From Silene latifolia (taxonomy: Eukaryota > Streptophyta > Magnoliopsida > Caryophyllales > Caryophyllaceae): a stretch of 64,000 nucleotides of DNA. A program made the position numbers and the translations under genes. The notes beneath the pieces were generated by a model. That model was given only the letters and a program-made list of their open reading frames with translations. It ran no database searches and was not told where the DNA came from. Shown here piece after piece: positions 47,037-58,378 of the stretch. Where the stretch lies: assembly GCF_048544455.1 (NCBI RefSeq), contig NC_133538.1, forward strand, positions 40,435,969 through 40,499,968. The letters are read 5' to 3'. The number at the start of each line of letters is the position of its first letter. Position 1 is the first letter of the stretch.

Positions 47037-48605
47037 ATGATGAACCTCAAGGGCAAGGCTAAGAAGTTGGTTGAATCCACCGGAAGGAAACGCAAGGGAT
47101 CATCCTCCTCAACCCCGCGAGAGGTAGCGCTACCAAGGAACTTCCATCCCATAATGAGTGGAGGAATTGAAGAACTTGAGTACTTCCAAGAGATGCTTTT
47201 CGAATCCGATGACCACCGCAAGAACTTTGTCAAATTTCTTGGTAAGAACTATGAACCCACTCAATTCATAGATACTAGGGTGTTGGAAACCCTTAGGATA
47301 AGGTACCCCACCGAGATGTTATTTGATGGCCTAGGGATTGGAAAACTTTTCCATGCCCATGAGGAGACGTACCTTAGTCTCACCCTTGAGTTTTTGAGTA
47401 GCCTTCGCATTGTAACGAATACTCGAACAACTGTGGGCATGGAGTTTAGGTTGTGCAACCTAGACCATAGTCTTTCCCTTGATCAATTTGCCTACATTTT
47501 CGGTCTTGAAGTGCCCACCAAATATACCGATAAACTCGATAATTTCGATGTGGACCATCTTTGGAGGGCTATTTTCGGGAGGAATTTTACCGGTTTAAAG
47601 CAATGCTACACCTTCGCAATCCAACAACCGGTGATTCGAATCACCGAGCGCTTTGTGGCCGGTACCATCAATGGGAGGTACGAACAAGATAGGTGTACTC
47701 TCATTGATTTAACTTTTCTTGAGTCCTATTTGAATGTTCGGGGGATGAGGTGTTATAACTTCAACACACCCCTTGAGATACTTACTAGGTTTCATGATTT
47801 TGCTCAAGGGACCACCCAACTCAAGACCTTCGTAATGGGAGGTCTAATTACTATTTTGGCCAACTACCTTTGCCCCGGATTCAACGCCCGTGGGATCTAT
47901 ACTCCTCTTGAGGGGAGGACTTTGATTGATGAGCACACCGTCTTCACCCATCACCGGTGGTGTAACTACACTCAAGACGGGAGTGTAGAATGGTACACCA
48001 AAGGATGCACCTCAATCATCCTTGAGGGTTGGAAGATACCGGGCATCGCTCCAAGATTGAGCCCATATTCGCCTCCACCAAGCTACCTCCTTGATATCCA
48101 AATTCTCGACAATCCCCCTCAAAGGGAAGAGCCACCCCGCCAACAACAAGTACCTCGTGGGGTACCGGGAAGGCCTACTCGCCCACCTTCCTATGTGCCT
48201 ATCCCACCATACCCTACTCCTTATACCGAATTCCGACCGGAAATCCCCAATACCCCGGGTATTAATGATTTGATGAAACTCATGAATAGAGTGGACCTCG
48301 GGGTACATGAAGGGAGGGTCGACAACTACTTGGCCCTTTATCCCCAATACTATAACATGGCTCAACAAGGGTATATTGACCCCAATGGTCCTAAGCCCTC
48401 TTGGGCACAACCACTACACTTGTTCCCTAATCAAGGGAACCAAGCTTGGGATCGCGACGGCGGAGAGCATTCTAACCAAGGTGGAGGGTACTCGGGTCAA
48501 GGAGAAGAGTTTGACCAAGGAGGGTATTGGGGCCAAGCAAGAGGGTATGACCAAGCCAGGAGCTCTCACCAATATGGTTACCAAGATGAGGAGGATGACG
48601 AGTGA
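47037..48605 (+). CDS. ATHILA ORF-1-like protein, intact
   Basis: A 522-residue intact ORF (MMNLKGKAKK start; a second ATG follows at once). It begins with a short basic segment. The body (about residues 40-330) matches the ATHILA ORF-1 family of plant retrotransposon proteins, with EFLSSLRIVTNTRTTVGMEF, LDQFAYIFGL and DHLWRAIFGRNFTG. Residues about 350-410 are Pro-rich, and the C-terminal 80 residues are Gly/Gln/Asp-rich and look disordered. No signal peptide or convincing membrane segment is visible, so a true envelope role is not supported here. Homologues in G1 and G2 are broken; this copy stays open in an element with no gag-pol. Own TATA and leader upstream suggest separate transcription. 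Confidence 0.8.
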   Translation: MMNLKGKAKKLVESTGRKRKGSSSSTPREVALPRNFHPIMSGGIEELEYFQEMLFESDDHRKNFVKFLGKNYEPTQFIDTRVLETLRIRYPTEMLFDGLGIGKLFHAHEETYLSLTLEFLSSLRIVTNTRTTVGMEFRLCNLDHSLSLDQFAYIFGLEVPTKYTDKLDNFDVDHLWRAIFGRNFTGLKQCYTFAIQQPVIRITERFVAGTINGRYEQDRCTLIDLTFLESYLNVRGMRCYNFNTPLEILTRFHDFAQGTTQLKTFVMGGLITILANYLCPGFNARGIYTPLEGRTLIDEHTVFTHHRWCNYTQDGSVEWYTKGCTSIILEGWKIPGIAPRLSPYSPPPSYLLDIQILDNPPQREEPPRQQQVPRGVPGRPTRPPSYVPIPPYPTPYTEFRPEIPNTPGINDLMKLMNRVDLGVHEGRVDNYLALYPQYYNMAQQGYIDPNGPKPSWAQPLHLFPNQGNQAWDRDGGEHSNQGGGYSGQGEEFDQGGYWGQARGYDQARSSHQYGYQDEEDDE

Positions 48606-49880
48606 AAGAGGCCTACCTCACCACCTCCATTTGCATGATACCCCTCTCTTCCTCTCTCTTTTGTATATACATTGCATTTAGTGTAGTTTTCGCATGCATT
48701 TGTACTATATTTCATATTGCATTCACATTAGTTAGTTTATATAGTATAGTTGCATTGTAAAAATCTCACATGATTCATGTAGATACTTACATATAGATTA
48801 GAATTCATACATAGTCATTAATGACCAATCCTATTCTTTTCTACACTAGAAATAGTGTTTAAATCGGTTTGGGAAGGTTTGATCATAAGTGACCATAGTT
48901 TACTAGAAATCATGCATCATATAATATAGTTTAGATTGCATTCATTTGTTATATATGTCATATAGAATTGTATTTAGTTAGAGCATGCATTCATTCATGA
49001 CATATCATTGCATTTGTACTTTATTTCAAAAAAATCAAAAATCCATAAACATGTATTTCCTTTTTATTCCTACTCCTACATGTACATTGAGGACAATGTC
49101 CAAAATAAAGTGGGGGATGGGAATTTATATTCCAAAAAAACATAAAAATTGAAAAATTTCGAAAAATCCCAAAAATATGTTCTTTAATTTCATAAAAACG
49201 AAACCCATAAAAATTTGAAAAATTGAAAAACTCAAAAAAACATTTTCATTCCCTTTGTAGTGTAGTCATGTATATATTATTGTATATATTGTGTTTGTTT
49301 TATCCTTGTTCACATTGCTTGACTATGCCACATCCGAGACATGAGGATATTGAAGACCGCATGGTATGATCTTTCCAATCTCCTTTTTCCTCTTTATGTT
49401 AATGAATATGTGGCTTTATTTTGATAGATGCGGTATAACAATATGAACTTAGGACTTGCATTTAGTTTATATGGCATACTAGTTGGTAGAAGCATTTGCA
49501 TTAGGATGTATATAGGCCCTAGTAGATGCTTTTTCGAAACCGTCTACTTGGGAAGTTTGACAAGTGTATATAGGCCCTAGTAGATGCTTTTTCTTCTTAA
49601 GACTTTGCTTGTTAGAATACTTGTAAAACACCCTAGGATGTGTCATGCTAGTATCCTTTGACCCATGGATTAAGGCCTAGTCAAGAGTACCTTGTGGTGT
49701 GATAACTCCTTGGCTACCATTTATTCCAAGGTGACCCTTGAAACCATGCAACCATCATTCATCCATGTTCTACCACATTTTTGTCATCAAAGGGAATGGG
49801 CACAAAAAGAAATCAATTTGAGTTCAATGAAATGAAAAGTGAAAGAAAGTTTGCAAAAAAAAATGCATCAAATGAAAAGA

Positions 49881-52800
49881 CACTACTACAATTTAAGGCT
49901 ACGAGAACGCCTCTAAGAGAACGGTTGATAGCGGAACCGGTCTCTTTCTTATAAATTAACAAAGATAATGGTTGTTTCTTCCAACCATGCTCGTAAATTA
50001 ACAAAGAGAACGGTTAGGTTTGACCAACTGTCTTAAAAGAAATAAGAGACCGGTTAATATTTAGAACCGTTCTCCTTGAAAAACAAAGAGCACGGTCCCT
50101 CTTTATCAACCGTTCTATTTGTTACTTTGTAAATCCTAAATAATATCGTACTTCCCGTTCACACTTCCCCGCACATTCAACTTCCATCGCTTCCTCTCAA
50201 TCTCTCTGCTAAAAAATCGATCTCCAATATTCACCATAAATTGTCAAGGCCAGTCACCGGCGACGCTTCAGTCTTCACTATCCACCGTCATCGCCACCGT
50301 CAGCACTTTGCCATCAACCCCTGCCTTAGTGAAGTAAGTATAGCCCCAATTTTCTGAACCCTAATTTTGAATTTCCCCCAAATCCCAATTTTCAAACCCT
50401 AATTGACATAATTGATAAATTGAATTGATATAATGATGCATATTTGTAATGAATCATGAATGTATGTATAATGTATTGCTGTCTTACTGAAAGTGAAGCG
50501 ATATAATACTATAATGAATGTATCAAATGTATGAATAATGAATCGAGATAGTCGTATTACTCATATAGTAGTATGGTGTTCAATTGTTCAAACTTCAAAT
50601 TGCTGCGTTTTTGTTTTGTTTAGTGAAGTGAAGTACTGAAGTTCGTATGGTGTATTGGTGATTTGGTGTTTACAACTAATTAATTCATTTGGTTAATTGT
50701 GTTACTGTCAAAAAGTGCATTTCAATTTCAATCCTCTTAACACTTCCTGTGGAAAAATTCAATAAAAATGCTTTCTGTGAGAAGTCCTTCTGAACTTGCT
50801 TACTTGCAGCTTCAGACGACTCTTTCTTCAATCGTATTAGGCCATTTACTCATTTAGGCTGCTATTATTTAGGCTCATATTGTTGCCTTGGTTATACTGT
50901 TATCGACTTATCGTCGCAAATTATAATTAGTAAAGTTGTTATATGCCACTGATAGTTTGTGAAGAACAAGCTAAGAAATAGAATAGGAGATAAACTATTG
51001 AATTATTGTTTGGTTACATTTATTGAGCGGGATTATTTTGTACGAGTGAGTGATGATGATATCATTAAGCGCTACCAAAACATGAAATCTCGTCGCATGG
51101 TTTTAGATTATAAGTTTTTATTAAAGTTATTTTGATATGTATTGTAGACGATGGGATTTTGTTTAATGGTATTTTATATTCTCTATGTATTTTTTTTAGT
51201 ATACTTTTTTTTCTATTGTGCCCACCATGTCAATAATTCCTGCGTCCGCCCCTATCTTCTGCTCATATATGATTTATATTTGTAGCTCATATAACACTGT
51301 CTGTTGCTGATTGAACCGTATAATGATTTTATGTATAGCTTTGGTGAGATTCGGCAAGGTATCCTCTGAACAGAAAGAGGAAGTTGAAAAATACGATCTG
51401 CAGATATATGATTGGAATGACCTTTTTCAACTGGTATGTTCAACGTTGATTCATTTCCAGTGTCAATTTTATTAGTCTTTTCATACCTTCAGTACTCTTT
51501 ATCTTCTGGAAATTTTCTTATCATCTACTATAAAAAAACAACATATTAAAATGGTAATAATGTCTGTCCAATAATATATTGATTTGGGATGGTGTATGTT
51601 TGTCCTAGGATGTTGCATGCGTTTTATCTGTAGTGAGATGGTATTGGCTGAGACATGATACTAACTGGAATGGAGTGCTTGTTTGAGACATGGTAATAAC
51701 TAGTAAGAACTGATAGTGCCAAACATTTATGATAGTCAAAATAGTAGCCACTTTCGTCGATGAAATTAGGGGAGGCTTATTTTTCTGACATTTAACTAGA
51801 GTGAACACTTGTTTTGCAGTACTTATGATAAACAAATTCAGAACTTGCCGAGGAAGTTGCAAGCTTTGTACTACTTTGTATGCTCTTTGTTGGTGGCTTA
51901 TCAGGTGCTACACATGGCTTCACTTTGTTACTTGGTTAATATAGTATGCATAGATCACTAGATTCTTATGTCTATTTAATGTTTTGGTCATAATTTTTGA
52001 TGTAGAGTTATTCTTGGTGGTGGTGATATAGATGAACCTCAATTGTATATGGCCGAGTCATATTTCCTATTAGTGTCTCGAGAATTCTAATTACCTTCAT
52101 AATTTGGACAGGTTAAGGAGTACTGCTTGCCGCCATTTGGTCGAGGATCCTTTTTTTTACTTCGAGTTATGTTATAACTTGGTTTCTATTTTTTTTGATA
52201 GGTTAGTTGTCTTAATATGTTTGTATGATATTATGTAAATCTTTTGGTAATTGACTTCGGATAATCGATTGATTGTATAACCATATTCTATTCGCAAAAA
52301 CTCAGATATTTTCAAGGACGGTGTTGTATGCTCTGATAAGGTGACCATCAGAAAGACCATCTTATACAAGTTTTTGTGTAACATATAATTGTGCATGAAG
52401 GGATTATTTTGTATTTTGTTTCAATAGGATTTGTCCTAATGGTTCAAATTAAATCGGAAGGTTTTTGTGTAAAAATTGCTGGAGTTTCTGAATTGTAACA
52501 GGTTTAATTCTTATGAGTCAATTCAATCATGTAGGGTTACGATAAAAATAGATTTTTTTTAAAAAAAATCAAAATTAACAACCAGGACGGTTAGTACCAT
52601 CACAACTGTTCTCTTTGAAAAGGTAGAACTAAGGCGCCAAAAAATCTAAAATTCTAACAAAGAAAACGGCCTTATCAAAGAGACCGGTTCTTATATGCAA
52701 CTGTTCTGTGTGTTATATCAAAGAGAACGGTTGTGGAGCTCGACCGTTCTGATTGTTGTTACAAAGAGACCGGGTTGACTTGATTTCAACCGTTCTCTTA

Positions 52801-52889
52801 GATCAAAGAGAACGCTTGGCCACAGGACGGTCCAAAGTGCCTATAAGAACGGTTAGAGACCGTTCCCTTTGATCATTTTTGTAGTAGTG
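49881..52889. mobile_element. Non-autonomous CACTA (En/Spm) element
   Basis: 3009 bp with terminal inverted repeats CACTACTACAA / TTGTAGTAGTG and a perfect 3-bp duplication AGA (49878-49880, 52890-52892). Both ends (about 49900-50120 and 52580-52880) hold many sub-terminal repeats of AAGAGAACGGTT in both orientations, the hallmark of CACTA ends. There is no transposase ORF. The interior looks like captured gene sequence: a first-exon-like segment ending in GTAAGT (about 50160-50333) and exon-like blocks at 51339-51433 and 51820-51904. Confidence 0.88.
51339..51433 (+). pseudogene. Captured exon resembling a long-chain acyl-CoA synthetase
   Basis: Bounded by TATAG and GTATG splice-like borders. 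Its open frame reads LVRFGKVSSEQKEEVEK then YDWNDLFQL. This resembles, from memory of the family, the segment of plant LACS proteins with a VSFG...QKEEA...FSWNEF pattern. Only about 30 residues remain, so the assignment is tentative. A second exon-like block (51820-51904) is not recognised. Confidence 0.35.
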
Positions 52890-53681
52890 AGAGGAGCAAA
52901 AATAGACTCCTATGCTTAAAATATAAGACACCCTCACTACATATGGGGTGACTTTGAAAATGTTCAAAAAGAAATGCAAAGAAAAGTTGAAAATTGTAAA
53001 GTATTGAAATGCCAAACATCAAAAGAAATGGCAAAAGAAAGTGTTCTCAAATGTTATATGCCACAAGAAATTGGGGGGAAAACAAAAACGAAAGCAAAAC
53101 TCCCAAAGTGAAATTCAAATATCTATTGATCCCTTTATCCATCGTATCCATTTTTATGCATGGTAGAGAGGGGACGACCCTTCTTCTTGTCTAGGCAACA
53201 GGGGGAATTCCGCGATCCTCCAGCGTTTTTAACACCATAGGGAGTCTATTCTTGACAAAAGCATTTAACAATTGAGGACAAAGGTACCCTAGCTTGACAC
53301 AACTTGAAGGTGATTTATTGGTATCCTTCTAGGCTTAGTAGTTTGAAGAAATTGCATCTATGAAGGAGTGTGTACCCTTTAATTGCTTCCCTTGTAAATA
53401 ATTTCCGCCACTTAGATGAGGAAAGTGGCTATTATTTTGTAGATGCATCCATTATTTGATTTTGTGTGCTTTAATGTTTGGATGTGTCGCCATTTTGACA
53501 AGACCCACCTTGCCTTGCAAGAAGGCATCCTACCTCATGGTTGTCTTGTTGTGAGTTGAAGGGGCGGAGTGAGACCCGCTAATTGTCTCATATACGCTAT
53601 GTTATTAGGGGAGTTTAAATAAAGGTCTAGTTCTTGTCACCTCTTTACTCGGGACGAGTAAAGATTCGGTTTGGGGATATT

Positions 53682-55335
53682 TGATGTGACCATTATTTGA
53701 GCATATTTAGTCCCCTAATTGAGTCTATTTTGCATACTATTATAACATTCTACGACCATTTTATCCGTCAAATGCTTTCTATTTTGCTTTCCTAGTGCAT
53801 TTCGTATGTTTTGTAGGAAAGAAGATAATAAGGCCGAAATTCGCGTCTTTCGTGCGTATTCGGAAGCTAATTGACGATGTTTGATGGACTAGTATGAAGA
53901 GGAAGCGAGAACTAAAGACCAATCCTACAAGAATAAAAATAAAGTGAAGAAAAAGGATTCAGTCACAGAAGACGATCGGCTTACACACAAGACGCCCGTC
54001 CTGAAGTGACAACCCGTGCGTCCAAGCAACAAAGACGCCCGGATTCCCCCAAAGAATCCGAGCGGATTCCCATGAAGACGCCCGTGCCTAATCTCAATAA
54101 TCCGAGCGTCTTCCTCCCTAGACGGACGGACCGCGACATTTTCCGCCGAGTGCTAATCCTTCCAAAAAGACTAGCGTTTCCCTGCTCTAAACTCAAAGAT
54201 GTAATTACTAATTTAGCCTTAGTTAACCTAATGAAGCTCTACTATAAATACCCCACTTGTAAATAATCAAAGGAGAGCTTTTTGGATGGGGTTTTTAGGA
54301 GGTTAGTTCCTCTTAGAGTCAATTAGGAGTAGATTAGAATTGATTAATCTCAATCTTTCCACAAAATTACACATTAATCTCTCCTTAATTATTGTTCAAG
54401 TTTATTATTCAAGTTTGTTACTTTTGGGTAATTGAAGATTATTGGGTTATTATTGGAGGATTGACAACCCTTCATCAATGAATCAAGTTTCTATTATTAT
54501 TCTTTGCTTTATTATTTGAATCATCTCAAGTTTGGTATAATTCCTTTACCCTTTAATCTTTATTGTTCATTTCTTCATTCTATTATCATGTTTATACTTG
54601 TTGTGATGATTGACACCATTAATGACATGTTTCCCATGATAATGAGTGAGTAGTCTTTTAGCTAGGATTAGTGGGTAACTAGGGGAAACAAACATGGGAT
54701 TTATTAATACTTAATCTAATATGTTCACATGATTAATTTGCTTGCTTGTTGTAATGTCAACTTTGTGCACATGTTATGTTTGATGAAATGCTAAGCCTAT
54801 GAATCCTTGCATTTACAACTATCTCTTATCTTCTCAACTTGACTTGTAAGATATAAACCAACTCGAGTCTTGTTAGACCATGCATAGAAGTTGAATAGGA
54901 GGAAAGTAATTCGACTTGTAGGTATTGTACAATCTGATCGATTCGGCTCCGGGACCCAACTCTTCCTAAGGACCGTAAGACATAAGCCAACTCGGTTCCT
55001 TTACAACATTAATTGCTTGCAACTTTGTAAACATGTTTGTATGATCAACACCATGAATCCCCTATGACCCCATGATATCCTAGTACCCTTTATTACTTGT
55101 TTACACCATTATTTGTTCTATTATATATTGCTTGTTTTACTATATTGCTTGCATTAGTTTAGACACAACTACAAACCCAAACAAATTGTGACACTAGCAT
55201 AAATTGAGATAGATAGACTTAGAACCCAAAGCACACCGTCTCATGGATCGACCTCGACCTACCACTAACTAGTTGTTTGTTGAGTATTATAAATGTGTTT
55301 GATTGGATGTGACCCGACGACATCACTCTACATCA
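53682..55335 (+). repeat. G4 3' LTR
   Basis: 1654 bp, near-identical by eye to 43118-44781 apart from small indels and its last bases. The TATA box is at 54243-54250 and the motif array at 53960-54130. Confidence 0.85.
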
Positions 55336-55448
55336 CGATGATAATGACGATGATGATGATGATGATGATGATGATGACGATGATGATGATGACGATGATG
55401 AGGAAGATCTCCCACCATAATATCCTTCTATAATCCATGTAGAAGAAG
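55336..55448 (+). other. Continuation of the (GAT)n-bearing ORF of the G3 side
   Basis: GAT/GAC triplets resume and then read acidic EEDLPP and a stop (about 55418). This is the right-hand remainder of the tract split by G4. It ends where an LTR-like TGTAATACCCC begins. Confidence 0.55.
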
Positions 55449-55527
55449 TGTAATACCCCGTATTTTATAATTATATAAATAATATTATATTGTATTTTAT
55501 ACGAACTATGTATGAGACGAAATAATA
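55449..55527 (+). repeat. Start of an unclassified LTR-like sequence (left part)
   Basis: TGTAATACCCCGTATTTTAT is a common type of plant LTR start. It is interrupted after about 80 bp by a (TAA)n tract and the caulimovirid insertion, and probably resumes at 63676. The identity of the element is unknown. Confidence 0.45.
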
Positions 55528-55910
<383 letters not shown>

Positions 55911-56201
55911 GATAGAGAACATTGGTTTTCAGTATCGATTATTTTCTTTTTTAATTTAGGATTTTTTAACTTCTGATCTATAGTCAAAATATTAACTTCA
56001 TGTTTTTAAAAACTTAATTGATTTTCTTTTAAAGAGATTTTACTATAAATCTCATTTATAGCCTTCATAAAGGGTTTCATAATGAAACTAAAAGTAATAG
56101 TTTTTCCTTGATAATTGGCAGTTAAATTCTTATTATCAGCAGTAAAGCGATAAGTTTTTGTTATAAAAGGTGTTCCAAGAATAATAGGAACTGAAAGTTT
56201 A
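55911..56201 (-). pseudogene. Duplicated fragment of viral protease/RT region
   Basis: A near-copy (about 97% by eye) of 59760-60051, covering the sequence after the protease and before the RT core. It borders the (TAA)n tract at 55910 and unrelated viral text at 56202. It results from rearrangement or a second viral fragment. Confidence 0.85.
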
Positions 56202-56739
56202 GATCTTTATACAGTATCAACATAGTATAAGAACGAGGACGCACACCCAAGTGCTCATTAATAGTGATTGGGATATTACCACGAAAGTGTTAAATCTAAA
56301 CTGGTAACACCTCGGAGATGACAAAAAAAAAGCCAGCGCCTAACCACGGCATTACGGCAAAATGGTGCCTCTCCTTTCACAGTTATCAATTCAGGTTGAA
56401 CAAAATGTGTACCCTCACTAAACCTTCTTATTTTATGTTGATAGGTAATAAAACCATCTTAAGATAATAACACATCCATGGTTTCATATATAACTTAATC
56501 AAGTGTTGTCATAATTCAACAAAGGATTTAGCCTATTAGGCTCATCCTTAGAGTAAAAATATATTTAAATTAAAAACAAAATTAAAAACAAGAAAACTTA
56601 CAAACTTAAGTTGTGCTCAGAATAGAAGATGAACGGTTGACGAGATTTTTATTAAAGAAAGAAGATTTACAAGGGGGAGAGAGAGAAAACTAGAAAGAGG
56701 GGTAGGAGAAGCTTGCCTTCAACTAAAACATATGCCTCC
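56202..56739 (-). other. Viral leader region and possible movement-protein start, degenerate
   Basis: Downstream of the viral TATA box on the minus strand. 56530-56730 is leader-like. 56202-56520 contains short frames that could be the beginning of the first viral gene, broken by frameshifts. I could not identify a clear tRNA-Met primer site; a weak candidate lies near 56612-56625. Confidence 0.35.
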
Positions 56740-56746
56740 TTATATA
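56648..56746 (-). promoter_or_regulatory. Viral pregenomic promoter TATA box and polyadenylation signal
   Basis: Minus strand TATATAAGG (TATA core at 56740-56746) resembles the caulimovirid 35S-type TATA box. An AATAAA on the same strand at 56648-56653 follows about 90 nt downstream, the usual order for terminally redundant pararetroviral RNA. Confidence 0.6.
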
Positions 56747-56889
56747 GGCAAAACATAAAAGTAAAAATATTCACAAACAGTAATTATACTGTAAGCTTTA
56801 TAAAAGCTTTGAATTATATCCACACTTTATTAGTGCTAGAACTATTGCTAATGATCCATTATTGTTGCATGCGTCTTCTGAGTGGCATA

Positions 56890-58356
56890 TTATTCCACTA
56901 TCTTTTCTTTGTCTTTTGATTTGGCATCTTTTGATTTGGCCTTTGGATGCTTATTGATTATTTCTTTTTCTATTGATAATTGGACTTCTGTCTCTGCTTC
57001 CATTTCTTGAGCATCTTGAAGAATGTCAAATTTGTTCTTGCTATTGGATGCTGTAGACATTGTCATTGATATATCACTTGTCTGGGATTTATTATCCTCA
57101 TGCATTTGTTTTTGAGCTAAAGCCTGTTTTGCCAATTTGGAATAATGGCTAATAATTTCAGCTTCAGTTTTGTCTTCTATTTGGAATGATTCTCCAGATG
57201 GTTTGTGTTCTTCCAATTCTCTATATTCTTCAGCATTCAAGATAATTAGACTATCTATCTTGTCTTGAATTTAATTTATTGTGTATATACACTTTAACTC
57301 ATGGGTGTCTTTATCTTGTCTTAACATTGCATCCCAAAAACGAGAATATGATTCTCTTTTTAAACAAAATAATTTGTGTTCAGTATAACCTGTTTTGGGG
57401 ATGAACTTCCAAATCCAGGGAATAGAAAATTCAATAAAGAAATTCATTTGAATAATGCCAGGGATATCATCCTGACTAGTTCTTGGAAGTAAATCTTTCC
57501 ACTCATCATAAAGATCTTTAAACATTTGTGGTAGGATATTTTTATTAGTTCCATAAAATTGCCACCATTTAATTAACCAAGTTGGTAAATTTTGATCAAA
57601 AACTTCAGGGTAAATTTTTATTAGCCATGTATGGCTTTTTGTAGGGTTTTCTTATAAGAAAACTTTGTCAAAAGCCTGGATATAATCCCAGTAATTGTAG
57701 TCAATTTTGATATTATTTTTGTTTATCAAAGTTTTGGAAGTAGATGGAGTTATTCCCCATTCTTCAATGGATATTATCCTTTTGATATTAATTTTTGAAA
57801 ATTTCCAGAAATTTCCTGGATCCTCAAAATGCTTAAAATTGCATTCATTTTCAGTGAGGATTCCTTCATAAAAACTTCGACTTTTATAAGTCTCCATAGG
57901 ATACTGATTATTTGTTAAATAACGGTTATATAATAACCAGGGATTATCTTCCCATTTTTTGTCAGAATTTTGGAGTATAATTATCTCTCTTTCCTCTGGT
58001 GATTTCACCATTTTCTCTTTTTCATCAAGAGAATCTTCCATAATTTTTCTGAAAGATGGAGAACTTATATTAAGTTCTTTTTGTTTCCATATTTGGAATT
58101 CATCAAATTCTTCTTTTGTGATATTATCACATAAATTCTTGGCTATTAGCCTTATATCACCATATTGTGCCAAAGTATTACTTGGTCTTATATAACCAGA
58201 TGATGAACCTGGTCCTGGGTTATTCCCATATTTGATAATTTCAGATGATTGTCCTGGGTTATTCCCATATCTGATAATTTCGGATGATTGTCTTCCTCTC
58301 CCTCTATTATAAGGATAAGAAAAGCGGCCACGGCCACGGCCTCGACCAAAATCCAT
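56890..58356 (-). pseudogene. Viral ORF downstream of RT-RNase H, two nonsense codons
   Basis: One frame of 489 codons from ATG 58356 to 56890, with stops at 57652-57654 and 57271-57273. The N-terminus is Gly/Arg-rich (MDFGRGRGRGRFSYPYNRG) with a short imperfect repeat (YGNNPGQSSEIIKYGNN), suggesting RNA binding. The centre is rich in Trp/Tyr and the C-terminus is Lys/Glu-rich. It holds the place of the second ORF of florendovirus-like genomes or of the transactivator of caulimoviruses. I do not recognise a defining motif, so its function is unassigned. Confidence 0.6.
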
Positions 58357-58378
58357 TCCTGAAACAAATAACAAACTC

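Larger units (their letters stand above)
48606..53681 (+). other. 3' UTR of G4, split by the CACTA element
   Basis: Non-coding, homologous to the G1 and G2 3' UTRs: the block GAGGACAATGTCC...GGGGATGGGAATT lies at about 49087-49125 and the block with CCCTAGGATGTGTC at 49630. After CACTA (52890 on) it continues to a CACTCGGGACGAG-like stretch and the plus-strand primer region GGTTTGGGGATATT just before the 3' LTR. Confidence 0.7.
43118..55335 (+). mobile_element. G4: Athila-type element with second ORF but no pol
   Basis: 5' LTR 43118-44781, primer site 44785-44802, gag-derived pseudogene 44938-46264, motif array with TATA, an intact 522-aa ATHILA-type ORF 47037-48605, a long 3' UTR split by a CACTA element, then the 3' LTR 53682-55335. 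Neither protease nor RT-integrase is present. Its LTRs belong to a subfamily diverged from the G1/G3 LTRs but share the start TGATGTGACC and overall order. It is inserted in a (GAT)n tract. Confidence 0.85.

Noticed and set aside
47037..48605. Second ORF as a true viral envelope protein
   Set aside because: No signal peptide, membrane segment or cysteine pattern is visible. Only the env-like position supports it, so it is called ATHILA ORF-1-like.
50160..50340. Intact host gene inside the CACTA element
   Set aside because: Only exon-like fragments with stops between them are seen; no continuous coding potential.
56612..56625. tRNA-Met primer site of the virus
   Set aside because: The match to the expected complement is weak and partly shifted; not strong enough to call.
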